Source of the DNA: Rhodospirillales bacterium
GTDB lineage: Bacteria > Pseudomonadota > Alphaproteobacteria > CACIAM-22H2
Assembly: GCA_016195145.1 (NCBI GenBank)
Contig: JACQAF010000234.1
Span: 1-10,226, forward strand
Direction of reading: 5' to 3'
DNA length: 10,226 nt
A program made the translations under genes and the position numbers. Below are positions 1-7,406 of the stretch, one piece after another; position 1 is the first letter of the stretch, and each line of letters begins with the position of its first letter. The notes below the pieces were generated by a model. It saw only the letters and a program-made list of their open reading frames with translations. It made no database searches and was not told where the DNA came from.

Positions 1-2
1 CG

Positions 3-719
3 TCGCCGCGCGAAGCCGCCGAGCAGGCGGACATCGTGATCGGCATGGTTACCGACGATGACGCCTCGCGCGCGATCTGGCTCGATGAAAACACGGGCGC
101 CGTTCACGGTCTCGCCGAGGGGGCGATCGCCGTCGAGTCGAGCACCCTGAGTCTTGCCTGGGTTGGGAATCTGGCCCGCGAGATCGAGAAGCGCGGCGCC
201 AAGTTTCTCGATGCGCCAGTGGTCGGGTCCCGCCTCCAGGCCGAGGCCGGGCATCTCATCTATCTCGTCGGCGGCGATCCGGCAACTTTTGCGCGAACGC
301 ACAATTTTCTTTCAGCCGCGGGAGCAGCGATCCATCATGTCGGGCCGGTTGGCCACGGAATGGCGATGAAACTCGCGGTCAACGGGCTTTTCGGCATCCA
401 GGTGGCGGCCCTGGCGGAAATTCTCGGCATGGTCGAAAAATGCGGTCTCGACCGGACGAAGGCGGCGGCGTTGCTTGGCGACCTGCCAGTTATGAGCCCG
501 GCGGCCAAAGGCGCGGCGGGCTCGATCGTTGCGCGAAATTTCGCACCGACATTTCCGATCGCCCTCGTGGAAAAGGATTTTCGCTATATCGTCGAGACGG
601 CAGCAGCCGTAAATGCATCCATGCCCGCCTCGATGGCCGCTCACGGCATCTACGCGGCGGCCAACGCCGCAGGGCATGGCGGCGACAATATTACGGGCGT
701 TGCCAAACTCTTTGCCTGA
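3..719 (+). CDS. Beta-hydroxyacid dehydrogenase family NAD(P)-dependent oxidoreductase (5' end missing)
   Basis: This is a member of the 3-hydroxyisobutyrate dehydrogenase / glyoxylate reductase family, cytosolic enzymes that interconvert a beta-hydroxy or alpha-hydroxy acid and its oxo form with NAD(P). The reading frame is open from base 3, so the GTG at 36 is internal. The N-terminal Rossmann GxGxxG motif lies outside the window. About 238 codons are visible. In order they give the end of the NAD domain (DIVIGMVTDDD, VESST), the substrate loop DAPVVGSR (about bases 210-233), the segment GHLIYLVGGD, and the catalytic-lysine motif GHGMAMKLAVN with Lys codon 369-371. A C-terminal helical domain (NAD_binding_11 type) follows. 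The loop resembles the PVSGSxxPAExG form of glyoxylate/succinic-semialdehyde reductases more than the PVSGG form of HIBADH, but has Val where those have Ser. The substrate cannot be assigned. It ends ten bases from the convergent SDR gene. Confidence 0.85.
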   Translation, partial: SPREAAEQADIVIGMVTDDDASRAIWLDENTGAVHGLAEGAIAVESSTLSLAWVGNLAREIEKRGAKFLDAPVVGSRLQAEAGHLIYLVGGDPATFARTHNFLSAAGAAIHHVGPVGHGMAMKLAVNGLFGIQVAALAEILGMVEKCGLDRTKAAALLGDLPVMSPAAKGAAGSIVARNFAPTFPIALVEKDFRYIVETAAAVNASMPASMAAHGIYAAANAAGHGGDNITGVAKLFA

Positions 720-729
720 AGCCGGGGCG

Positions 730-1512
730 TCAGGCCACCGGCATCACATAATTGAGGGCAAGCCGGCCGCCATCGGGATAAATGGTCTGGCCGGTCATGT
801 ACGACGCCGCGTCGCTGGCGAGGAACACGGCGACCGCCGCCACTTCCTCGGCCGTCCCCAGCCGGCCCATCGGCGTGCGGCTCATGATCCGCCGCCGCGC
901 CGCCTCGTCGGCCATCACTGCCTTCATCGCCAGTTCGGTGCCGATCGTCCCCGGCCCGATGGCGTTGACCCGGATGCCGTGCGGAGCGAGCGCCATCGCC
1001 ATCACCTTGGTCAGCTGGTTGACCCCGCCCTTGGAGACGACATAGGGCACCTGGTTGGGAATCGCGAGCACGGCGTTGACCGACGACATGTTGACGATGA
1101 CGCCGCAGTCGCCGGATTTCGGTTTCGCCTGCTTCGCCATCTGGCGCGCCGCCGCCTGACCGACGAGAAACGCGCCCTTGAGATTGACCCGGATCACGCG
1201 GTCGAAATCGACCTCCGAAATCTCCAGAAAATCGGCGGTATGGATGATGCCGGCGTTGTTGACCAGCGCGTCGAGCCGCCCAAACGCCTCGACCGCCGCC
1301 GCAATCAGCGCCCGCACCTGCTTCGCATCGCCCACGTCGCAGGCGACGAAACGCGCCTTCTTGCCGAGCTTTTTCGCCGCCGCCGCACCCTTTTTCGCGT
1401 CGACGTCGGAGAGCATGACCCGCGCGCCCTCGGCGATAAACGCCTTGGCACAGGCGAGGCCGATGCCCTGCGCCGCCCCGGTGACGATGGCGACCTTGTT
1501 CCTGAGACGCAT
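730..1512 (-). CDS. Short-chain dehydrogenase/reductase (classical SDR, FabG-like)
   Basis: A 260-aa classical SDR, the usual family length, that would oxidise an alcohol or reduce a ketone on a small substrate using NAD(P). Visible motifs are the cofactor loop TGAAQGIG (residues 11-18), Asp36 at the end of beta-2 (suggesting NAD over NADP), NNAG (85-88), Asn110, catalytic Ser143/144, and the YxxxK pair Tyr157/Lys161 in PYVVSKGG. The C-terminal signature PDGGRLALNY is common in this family. The reading frame is open much further upstream, through the neighbouring gene. ATG at 1512 is chosen because the Rossmann motif begins ten residues later and a GGAG Shine-Dalgarno lies just upstream. It starts 14 bases after the prpE stop, so it is very probably co-transcribed with prpE. 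Substrate unknown; a role with short acyl or hydroxy acids is inferred from context only. Confidence 0.93.
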   Translation of the reverse strand: MRLRNKVAIVTGAAQGIGLACAKAFIAEGARVMLSDVDAKKGAAAAKKLGKKARFVACDVGDAKQVRALIAAAVEAFGRLDALVNNAGIIHTADFLEISEVDFDRVIRVNLKGAFLVGQAAARQMAKQAKPKSGDCGVIVNMSSVNAVLAIPNQVPYVVSKGGVNQLTKVMAMALAPHGIRVNAIGPGTIGTELAMKAVMADEAARRRIMSRTPMGRLGTAEEVAAVAVFLASDAASYMTGQTIYPDGGRLALNYVMPVA

Positions 1513-1526
1513 GGTTTCTCCGTTAT

Positions 1527-3458
1527 TCAATTGGCCGCAGCCTTGAGGCCGGCCTTGGCGTAGCCGGCGCCCTTCAGGGAGCCGGCGATTTCGTCGAGAA
1601 TGGCCGGGTCGTCGATCGTCGCCGGCTGCTTGAAGGTCTGCGAATCGGCGATTTTCTGCATCGTGCCGCGCAGAATTTTGCCCGAGCGCGTTTTGGGCAG
1701 GCGCTTGACGACGATGGCGAGCTTGAAGAACGCTACCGGGCCGATGCGTTCGCGCACCATGGCGACGGTCTCGCCGACGATCTCGGCGTGCGGGCGATTG
1801 ACCCCCGCCTTGAGCACGAGGAAGCCGAGCGGCACCTGGCCCTTGAGCTCGTCGGCGACGCCGATCACCGCGCATTCGGCGACGTCGGGATGGGCGGCGA
1901 GCACCTCTTCCATCGCGCCGGTCGACAGGCGATGGCCGGCGACGTTGATCACGTCGTCGACCCGGGTCATCACGTAGACATAGTCGTCTTCGTCGAGGAA
2001 GCCGGCGTCGCCGGTCTTGTAATAGCCGGGATATTCGTCGAGATAGGCCTTGCGGAAACGCTCGTCCGCCTTCCACAGCGTCGGGAACGTCCCCGGCGGC
2101 AGCGGCAGTTTGCAGCACAGCGCACCGATCTCGCGCGGATTGACCGCGCGCCCGTCAGGGCCGAGGGCGCGCACGTCCCAGCCCGGCGCCGCCTTGGTCG
2201 GCGAACCATGCTTGACCGGAAACGGCTTGCCGTTTCCTGCATCGATGCCCATGCAGTTGGCGGCGATGGACCAGCCGGTTTCGGTCTGCCACCAATGATC
2301 GATCACCGGCACCTTGAGGTGGGTTTCGGCCCATTTCAGCGTGTCGGGGTCGGAGCGCTCGCCGGCGAGGAACAGCGTCTTGAAACCCGACAGGTCGTGC
2401 TGCTTGATCAGGAGGCCGTTGGGATCGTCGCGCTTGATGGCGCGGAACGCGGTCGGCGCGGTGAACAACGCCTTCACGCCGTGCTGAGCGATGACGCGCC
2501 AGAACACCCCGGCGTCGGGCGTGCCGACCGGCTTGCCCTCGAACAGGATCGTCGTGCAGCCGGCGAGCAGCGGCGCATAGACGATATAGGAATGGCCGAC
2601 CACCCAGCCGACATCCGACGCCGCCCAGTACACCTCGCCCGGATCGACGCCGTAGATCGCCTTCATCGTGTAGTTGAGGGCGACGGCGTGGCCGCCATTG
2701 TCGCGCACTACGCCCTTGGGCTGGCCGGTGGTGCCCGAGGTGTAGAGGATGTAGAGCGGATCGGTCGCCGCGACCGGTGTGCAGCCGGCCGGTTTAGCTT
2801 TTGCTTCGGCCTCCTGCCAGTCGACGTCGCGGCCGGGGATCATCTCGCAGGCCTGCATCGGCCGCTGGAGGATGACGCAATGCGCCGGCTTGTGCCGGGC
2901 GAGCTTGATCGCCCCGTCGAGCAGCGGCTTGTAGGGGATGATCTTCTGCACCTCGATGCCGCACGAGGCGGAGACGATAACCTTCGGCGTGCAATCGTCG
3001 ATGCGCACGGCCAGCTCGTTGGCCGCGAAGCCGCCGAAGACCACCGAGTGGACGGCCCCCAGCCGGGCGCAGGCGAGCATCGCCACCGCCGCTTCGGGCA
3101 CCATCGGCATGTAGAGGATCACCCGGTCGCCCTTGCCGACGCCGAGCGCCGCCAGCGCACCGGCGAAATGCGCCACCCGGTCGCGCAACTCGCGGAAGCT
3201 GTAGCTCCTGATCGTGCCGGTGACCGGACTGTCGTAGATTAGCGCCGCCTGATCTGCCCGCCCGCCTTCGACATGACGGTCGAGCGCGTTCCAGCAGGTG
3301 TTGAGCTCGCCGCCGGCGAACCAGCGGTAGAACGGCGCGCGTGCGGCGTCCAGCACCCGGTCCCATTTGCGGGTCCAGTCGATGCCCCCCGCGACCTCGC
3401 CCCAGAATCCCTCGGGATCCTTGAGCGAACGGGCGTGGATTTCGGCATAGGTGGCCAT
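1527..3458 (-). CDS. prpE: Propionyl-CoA synthetase (AMP-forming)
   Basis: A 643-aa ANL-superfamily ligase that converts propionate (and less efficiently acetate) plus ATP and CoA to propionyl-CoA, AMP and PPi in the cytosol. The order is an ACS_N domain (about 1-60), then the adenylation core with P-loop-like YTSGTTGQPKG (239-249), WWQTETG (389-395), TGDAG (482-486), the RVDD...GHR hinge region (499-510), and the C-terminal PKTRSGK with catalytic Lys594. In the family this lysine is the one controlled by reversible acetylation. The segment EGKPVGTPDAGVFWRV (307-322) followed by LFTAPTAFRAIKRDDPNG marks the PrpE/ACSS3 branch rather than Acs. ATG at 3458 fits the family N-terminus and has AAGGGGA upstream; an in-frame extension to 3542 is not family-like. 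It heads an operon with the SDR and is divergent from another acyl-CoA ligase. Acetyl-CoA synthetase activity cannot be excluded. Confidence 0.92.
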   Translation of the reverse strand: MATYAEIHARSLKDPEGFWGEVAGGIDWTRKWDRVLDAARAPFYRWFAGGELNTCWNALDRHVEGGRADQAALIYDSPVTGTIRSYSFRELRDRVAHFAGALAALGVGKGDRVILYMPMVPEAAVAMLACARLGAVHSVVFGGFAANELAVRIDDCTPKVIVSASCGIEVQKIIPYKPLLDGAIKLARHKPAHCVILQRPMQACEMIPGRDVDWQEAEAKAKPAGCTPVAATDPLYILYTSGTTGQPKGVVRDNGGHAVALNYTMKAIYGVDPGEVYWAASDVGWVVGHSYIVYAPLLAGCTTILFEGKPVGTPDAGVFWRVIAQHGVKALFTAPTAFRAIKRDDPNGLLIKQHDLSGFKTLFLAGERSDPDTLKWAETHLKVPVIDHWWQTETGWSIAANCMGIDAGNGKPFPVKHGSPTKAAPGWDVRALGPDGRAVNPREIGALCCKLPLPPGTFPTLWKADERFRKAYLDEYPGYYKTGDAGFLDEDDYVYVMTRVDDVINVAGHRLSTGAMEEVLAAHPDVAECAVIGVADELKGQVPLGFLVLKAGVNRPHAEIVGETVAMVRERIGPVAFFKLAIVVKRLPKTRSGKILRGTMQKIADSQTFKQPATIDDPAILDEIAGSLKGAGYAKAGLKAAAN

Positions 3459-3574
3459 CGCGCATTCCCCTTCGTTTTTTGCGGTTTTTCGAACGCGAGT
3501 CTGCCCGCAAACCCCCTGTTTTGGGAAGCCCGTTCGTGGCAAATTACCTATCGCTCGCCACGGGATGACGGACT
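3459..3574. promoter_or_regulatory. Divergent intergenic control region between prpE and the second acyl-CoA ligase
   Basis: This 116-base spacer must hold the 5' signals of both divergent ligase genes. I see no convincing -35/-10 pair in either direction. The only symmetric element noted is CGTGGC (3535-3540) repeated inverted as GCCACG (3557-3562) across 16 bases. It could be an operator or chance. The left half is a run of T-rich sequence (3473-3490), which is A-rich in the prpE leader. Confidence 0.45.
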
Positions 3575-5278
3575 ATGAAGCAAACGCGAAAATCGCAACC
3601 GAAGACCAGAACGCAAGCCAAGACGCCGGCGAAGACCGGGCGCAAGACCGCCGCCCGCGGCAAACGCGCCCGCCATCCCTACGAAACCGATCTTGCGCGC
3701 GTCGGCGCCAATTACGAGCCGCTATCGCCGATCACCTTTCTCGCCCGCGCCGCCGCCGTCTATCCGCGCCATCCCGCTATCGTCCACGGCACGATCCGCC
3801 GCAACTGGGCCGAAACCCATCTGCGCTGCCGGCGATTGGCCTCGGCCCTCACCCAGCGCGGCATCGGACGCGGCGACACGGTCGCCCTGATGGCGCCCAA
3901 CATTCCCGCCGCCTACGAGGCGGCGTTCGGCGTGCCGATGGCCGGGGCGGTGCTCAACGCGCTCAACGTACGCCTCGACGCCGAGGCGATTGCCTTCATG
4001 CTCGACCATGGCGGGGCCAAGGCGCTGCTGACCGACACCGAGTTCGCGCCGGTGATCGCGAAGGCGCTCAAGCTCGCCAAGCGCAAGCCCGTCGTCATCG
4101 ACATCGCCGATCCGATGGGCCCCAACGCCGCCGATCGCGGCGCGCGGCTCGGCAAAATCGAATACGAGGATTTTCTCGCCGAAGGCGACCCCGATTTCAC
4201 GCCGCTGCGCCCGCGCGACGAATGGGACGCGCTCGCCCTCAACTACACCTCGGGCACCACCGGCAATCCCAAGGGCGTCGTCTACCATCATCGCGGCGCC
4301 TATCTCAACGCCGTCGGCAATGTCCTGGTATGGAACATGGCGCACCATCCGGTCTATCTGTGGACGCTGCCGATGTTCCATTGCAACGGCTGGTGCTTTC
4401 CGTGGACCGTGGCGGCGATGGGCGGCACCAATGTCTGCCTGCGCCGGGTCGAGGCGGAAGCGATCTTCGCCGCCATCCGCGACCGCGGCGTCACCCATAT
4501 GTGCGGCGCGCCGATCGTCCTCAACCTGCTGATCAATGCATCGGAGGAAGAACGCGCCGGCTTCAACCGCAAGGTCGAGGTGATGACCGCCGCCTCCGCC
4601 CCGCCGGCGGCGGTGATCGAGAAGATGGAGCGCGTGGGTTTCCACATCACCCATGTCTACGGCCTGACCGAGGTTTACGGCCCGGCCGTCGTCTGCGCCT
4701 GGCACGGCGAATGGGACGATCTGCCAAGCGAGGAAAAGGCGGTGCTCAAGGCCCGCCAAGGCGTGCGCTATCACGTTCTCGACGGGCTGATGGTCGCCGA
4801 CACCGAAACCCTCGCCCCCGTGCCGTCCGACGGCCAGACCATCGGCGAAGTGTTCATGCGCGGCAACATCGTCATGAAGGGCTATCTCAAGAACCCCAAG
4901 GCGACCCGGGAAGCGTTCAGGGGCGGCTGGTTCCACACCGGCGATCTCGGCGTCATGCACGAGAACGGCTATATCGAGCTTAAGGACCGTTCCAAGGACA
5001 TCATCATTTCGGGCGGCGAGAACATTTCGACCATCGAGGTCGAAGGCGTTCTCTATCGCCACCCGGCGGTCCTCGAAGCCGCGGTCGTCGCCCGGCCGGA
5101 CGAGAAATGGGGCGAGACGCCCTGCGCCTTCGTGACGCTCAAGCCCGATGCCTCGGCGGTCTCGGCCGATGACGTCATCGCCTATTGCCGGGAGAACATG
5201 GCGCGCTACAAGGTGCCGAGAACGGTCGTCTTCGGGCCCTTGCCCAAGACCTCGACCGGCAAGATCCAGAAATTCTAG
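3575..5278 (+). CDS. AMP-forming acyl-CoA synthetase (medium/long-chain type) with basic N-terminal extension
   Basis: A 567-aa fatty-acid-type CoA ligase that would activate a carboxylic acid through an acyl-adenylate. Motifs in order are YTSGTTGNPKG (224-234), LPMFHCNGWCFPWT (265-278), YGLTEVYGP (362-370), HTGDLG with Asp457, DRSKDIIISGGENIST (471-486) and the A10 motif PKTSTGK with Lys563. The FHCNGWCFPWT segment is typical of AlkK/DmdB-like medium-chain or methylmercaptopropionate ligases; the exact acid is not readable. Residues 1-34 form a Lys/Arg/Thr/Ala/Pro-rich extension with 13 basic and no acidic residues, placed before the family-like start (HPYETDLARVGANYEPLSP). No other ATG, GTG or TTG occurs in frame before the conserved part, so ATG 3575, with GGGA nine bases upstream, is the only start. 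The protein stops immediately after GKIQKF, roughly ten residues short of the usual FxLRExA ending. Confidence 0.92.
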   Translation: MKQTRKSQPKTRTQAKTPAKTGRKTAARGKRARHPYETDLARVGANYEPLSPITFLARAAAVYPRHPAIVHGTIRRNWAETHLRCRRLASALTQRGIGRGDTVALMAPNIPAAYEAAFGVPMAGAVLNALNVRLDAEAIAFMLDHGGAKALLTDTEFAPVIAKALKLAKRKPVVIDIADPMGPNAADRGARLGKIEYEDFLAEGDPDFTPLRPRDEWDALALNYTSGTTGNPKGVVYHHRGAYLNAVGNVLVWNMAHHPVYLWTLPMFHCNGWCFPWTVAAMGGTNVCLRRVEAEAIFAAIRDRGVTHMCGAPIVLNLLINASEEERAGFNRKVEVMTAASAPPAAVIEKMERVGFHITHVYGLTEVYGPAVVCAWHGEWDDLPSEEKAVLKARQGVRYHVLDGLMVADTETLAPVPSDGQTIGEVFMRGNIVMKGYLKNPKATREAFRGGWFHTGDLGVMHENGYIELKDRSKDIIISGGENISTIEVEGVLYRHPAVLEAAVVARPDEKWGETPCAFVTLKPDASAVSADDVIAYCRENMARYKVPRTVVFGPLPKTSTGKIQKF

Positions 5279-5324
5279 CCGGCCGCGCGCCGTATCCGGA
5301 AAGGGGAATCCTAAAAGTAAATCG

Positions 5325-5356
5325 CCGCATGCGGGCGCTTGCCAAAGGCAGCGCCC
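5325..5356. terminator. Stem-loop between convergent genes, possible terminator
   Basis: GGGCGC plus TGCC (5333-5343, one bulged T) pairs with GGCA plus GCGCCC (5347-5356) around an AAA loop, giving ten base pairs. It overlaps a perfect palindrome CCGCATGCGG (5325-5334). It sits between the ends of the acyl-CoA ligase (+) and the small YdcH gene (-), where a bidirectional terminator is expected. There is no clean T-tract on either side; the minus-strand transcript reaches a TTTACTTTTAGG stretch about ten bases after the stem. Termination is an inference. Confidence 0.4.
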
Positions 5357-5414
5357 GACGCGGCGGGGTGTGGATATTACGGCGACCGGCCGGGCCGATG
5401 CCGACAGAGCGGGA

Positions 5415-5579
5415 TCAGTGCGTGATGCGCTCAATCTCGTCTTTAATTTTCAATTTTTCACGTTTTAATTCAGAGACATGCGAGGTATCTGGCAGCGGTC
5501 GGTGGGATTCTTCCTCGATTTCATGCTCGAGGCGGGCGTGTTTGGCGCGAAGTGCTTCGACACGGTCATCCATCGCCAT
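5415..5579 (-). CDS. YdcH-family (DUF465) small protein, copy A
   Basis: A 54-aa protein too short for many gene finders. It begins MAMDDRVEALRAKHARLEH and ends in the charged helix LKREKLKIKDEIERITH. The pattern of N-terminal helix, short proline-containing turn (RPLPDTSHV, 27-35) and basic/acidic second helix containing LKREKLKIKDE is that of the YdcH/DUF465 family, predicted helical-hairpin or coiled-coil proteins of unknown function. The start ATG 5579 has a strong AGGGAG Shine-Dalgarno nine bases upstream and a sigma70-like promoter just before that. A second ATG two codons in is possible. Codons in the C-terminal half are AT-rich (TTA, ATT, AAA), unlike all neighbouring genes. A second family member lies at 7574-7780. 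Confidence 0.87.
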   Translation of the reverse strand: MAMDDRVEALRAKHARLEHEIEEESHRPLPDTSHVSELKREKLKIKDEIERITH

Positions 5580-5613
5580 CGGCTGATCTCCCTTCGCTGT
5601 TTAGCACCCTAAA

Positions 5614-5642
5614 AGTGTATGCCTCGGAGCCGATTTTGCCAA
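5614..5642 (-). promoter_or_regulatory. Sigma70-like promoter of the small YdcH gene (copy A)
   Basis: Read on the minus strand, TTGGCA (5642-5637) and TACACT (5619-5614) are separated by 17 bases. The predicted transcription start near 5607 gives a leader of about 28 bases ending in the AGGGAG ribosome site. The position directly upstream of a start codon supports it. It means this gene can be expressed independently of the phosphofructokinase/DUF2390 genes upstream. Confidence 0.65.
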
Positions 5643-5679
5643 GGCGGGAAGAAAATCCGCACGCGCCGCCGGGGACGGG

Positions 5680-6345
5680 TCATATCCCTTTCTTGCGCTG
5701 TCTTATATGGCGAGGTCTCATACGCCGTGCCGGTTTTTTTGCCGACGGCGCATCGCCATCGGCAAGGGCGGTGATCAAAGTCTCGACGGCCGCCATACTC
5801 GTCGAGTCCGGAACGAGGGCAAGCGACGCAAAATAAGCCCCGACATTCGCCCGCGCATCGGCGGTCCGTGTCGCCCAGGCGCGCAGCGCCGCCGCCCGCC
5901 GCGCGCGGCATCGACCTTGGTCGGCAAGCAACAACTGTTCGATATGTTCGGCATCGAGTTCGAGCCGCTTCACCGCCGCGCGCAAGCGCCCCGCAGCGGC
6001 CGCGAAAGACGCCGGCATGTCGCCGGCCAGCATGTCCTTGAGCGCGCGCCGCGCGGCGCGCAGCGGCCGGACGATCGAGCGATGCCAAGTTTGCACCCCG
6101 GCCGCGAGCGCCGCCATGTCGCGCGGCGCGAGCCGGCCGTCGCCATGCGCGCCGGCCCACAAACAGAACAGCAGCAGGTTGACATCGACCCCGTTCCGTT
6201 CCTGCAACGCGAGGCAGGCCGGCGCCACGTCCGGCCGGGCGTAATAGCGCAACGAAAAATCCCAGAATGCGCAGGGTGGAAATCCGTCCACCGCCGGCTG
6301 CGGCCGCCCCGGCGCCGATCGCGCCCGCGTCAATCGCCGAGACAT
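5680..6345 (-). CDS. TIGR02444/DUF2390 family protein
   Basis: A protein of 221 aa from ATG 6345, recognised by the paired family motifs FWDFSLRYYARPDV (27-40) and NGVDVNLLLFCLWAG (51-65). The function of this family is unknown. The rest is Ala/Arg/Leu-rich, apparently helical, with no signal peptide or transmembrane segment. The last 21 residues are a basic tail starting SAKKPARR. The start is uncertain. ATG 6345 overlaps the end of the phosphofructokinase gene by 16 bases, suggesting translational coupling. GTG at 6291 (203 aa) would put the family motif nine residues from the N-terminus, as is usual, and leave a 38-base gap. Neither has a good ribosome site. It is almost certainly in one operon with the phosphofructokinase. 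Confidence 0.8.
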   Translation of the reverse strand: MSRRLTRARSAPGRPQPAVDGFPPCAFWDFSLRYYARPDVAPACLALQERNGVDVNLLLFCLWAGAHGDGRLAPRDMAALAAGVQTWHRSIVRPLRAARRALKDMLAGDMPASFAAAAGRLRAAVKRLELDAEHIEQLLLADQGRCRARRAAALRAWATRTADARANVGAYFASLALVPDSTSMAAVETLITALADGDAPSAKKPARRMRPRHIRQRKKGI

Positions 6346-7406
6346 ATGCCGAGGCCGCGCGCGGTTCGCACCAGCGCCCCGTCGCGATCGACGATATGCG
6401 GCTGGCGAATCGCGTCGGCGATCGGTACGTCGATGACGCTGCGATTCGACCACGCGACCATACGGTCGAATTTACCGGCGGCGACCAGGTCGACGGCATG
6501 CACGCCGAATGCCGAGCCAAGCAGGCGATCGGGCGCCACCGGCTGGCCGCCGCGCTGCACATGGCCGAGCACGGTCACCCGCGTTTCGGCCCCGGTCGCG
6601 GCGGCGACGGTCTCGCCGACATAATGCCCGATGCCGCCATAGCGTTGCGCACCGCCCTGGCCGCGCGTGACATGCACGCCGGCCTCGGTGCGTACCGCCT
6701 CGGCGACGACGATCAGGGCGAAATTGCGCCCGGCCGTCTTCAGCGAATCGATCTGCGCCTTGACCTTGTCGAGCCGCCAGGGGATTTCCGGGATCAGCAC
6801 GATGTCGGCCCCGCCGGCGATGCCGGCCGCCAGCGCGATATGGCCGGCGTCGCGGCCCATCACTTCGAGCACCATGACCCGGCTGTGGCTGGCCGCCGTC
6901 GGCTGCAGGCGGTCGAGCGCCTCGGTCGCCACGGCGACCGCCGTCCAGTAGCCGATCGAGTCCTCGGTCATCGCCACGTCGTTGTCGATGGTCTTTGGAA
7001 TGCCGACCAGGTTCATCCCGCCCTGCTGGGCGAGGCGACGCAGGATATGCAGGCTGCCGTCGCCGCCGATGCCGATCAGCGCGTCGAGGCCGAGCATGCG
7101 ATAGCCTTCGACGATTTCGGTCGAACGGTCGAGCGGCCGTCCATCCGACATGGGAAAGGCGAAGGGATCGCCTTTGTTGGTGGTGCCGAGAATCGTGCCG
7201 CCCAGGCGCAGAATGGTCGCATCGTTGACGCCGAAATCGAGATCCTCGACATCGGGCGGCCGGGTCATCAGGCCGAGCGTGCCCTGGCGAATGCCGGTGA
7301 CGCGCCAGCCATAACCGCCGACGCCGCGCCGAACGACCGCGCGGATGACGGCGTTAAGGCCCGAGCAATCGCCGCCGCTGGTCAGCACCCCGATGCGTTT
7401 GGTCAT
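6330..7406 (-). CDS. pfkA: 6-phosphofructokinase (ATP-dependent or mixed-donor, group III type)
   Basis: A 358-aa PfkA-superfamily enzyme that phosphorylates fructose 6-phosphate to the 1,6-bisphosphate in glycolysis. Motifs are TSGGDCSGLN (9-18), GGDGS (114-118), catalytic PKTIDND (137-143, Asp141 as base), VMGRDAGH (182-189), IPEIPW (205-210) and GHVQRGG (281-287). By E. coli numbering, position 104 is Gly (Gly117 here), as in ATP enzymes, while position 124 is Lys (Lys138), as in pyrophosphate enzymes. This combination is found in the mixed-substrate/group III clade, so the donor is not certain, with ATP more likely. ATG 7406 is chosen because the first strand of the fold, MTKRIGVLTSGG, begins there with GGAG five bases upstream; the in-frame extension to 7550 is not conserved-looking. 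It leads an operon with the DUF2390 gene and is divergent from a YdcH gene. Confidence 0.93.
   Translation of the reverse strand: MTKRIGVLTSGGDCSGLNAVIRAVVRRGVGGYGWRVTGIRQGTLGLMTRPPDVEDLDFGVNDATILRLGGTILGTTNKGDPFAFPMSDGRPLDRSTEIVEGYRMLGLDALIGIGGDGSLHILRRLAQQGGMNLVGIPKTIDNDVAMTEDSIGYWTAVAVATEALDRLQPTAASHSRVMVLEVMGRDAGHIALAAGIAGGADIVLIPEIPWRLDKVKAQIDSLKTAGRNFALIVVAEAVRTEAGVHVTRGQGGAQRYGGIGHYVGETVAAATGAETRVTVLGHVQRGGQPVAPDRLLGSAFGVHAVDLVAAGKFDRMVAWSNRSVIDVPIADAIRQPHIVDRDGALVRTARGLGICLGD

Noticed and set aside
730..2118. Long version of the SDR reading frame (462 codons) as a fusion protein
   Set aside because: Its first 202 codons overlap prpE in another frame and are Arg-rich noise. A good ribosome site and Rossmann motif place the start at 1512.
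1788..3242. Long plus-strand open frame (484 codons) opposite prpE
   Set aside because: It is antisense to a gene with every ANL motif, rich in Arg, His and Gly without family motifs, and typical of frames opened by G+C-rich codons.
3722..5434. Long minus-strand open frame (570 codons) opposite the acyl-CoA ligase, and an overlapping plus frame at 3451-4983
   Set aside because: Both overlap a gene with unambiguous conserved motifs. Their composition is low-complexity Arg/Gly/Asp-rich and they show no domain.
5609..6562. Alternative minus-strand frame of 317 codons across the DUF2390 gene
   Set aside because: The family motifs FWDF...YYARP and VNLLLFCLWAG are in the other frame, which also overlaps the upstream gene sensibly.
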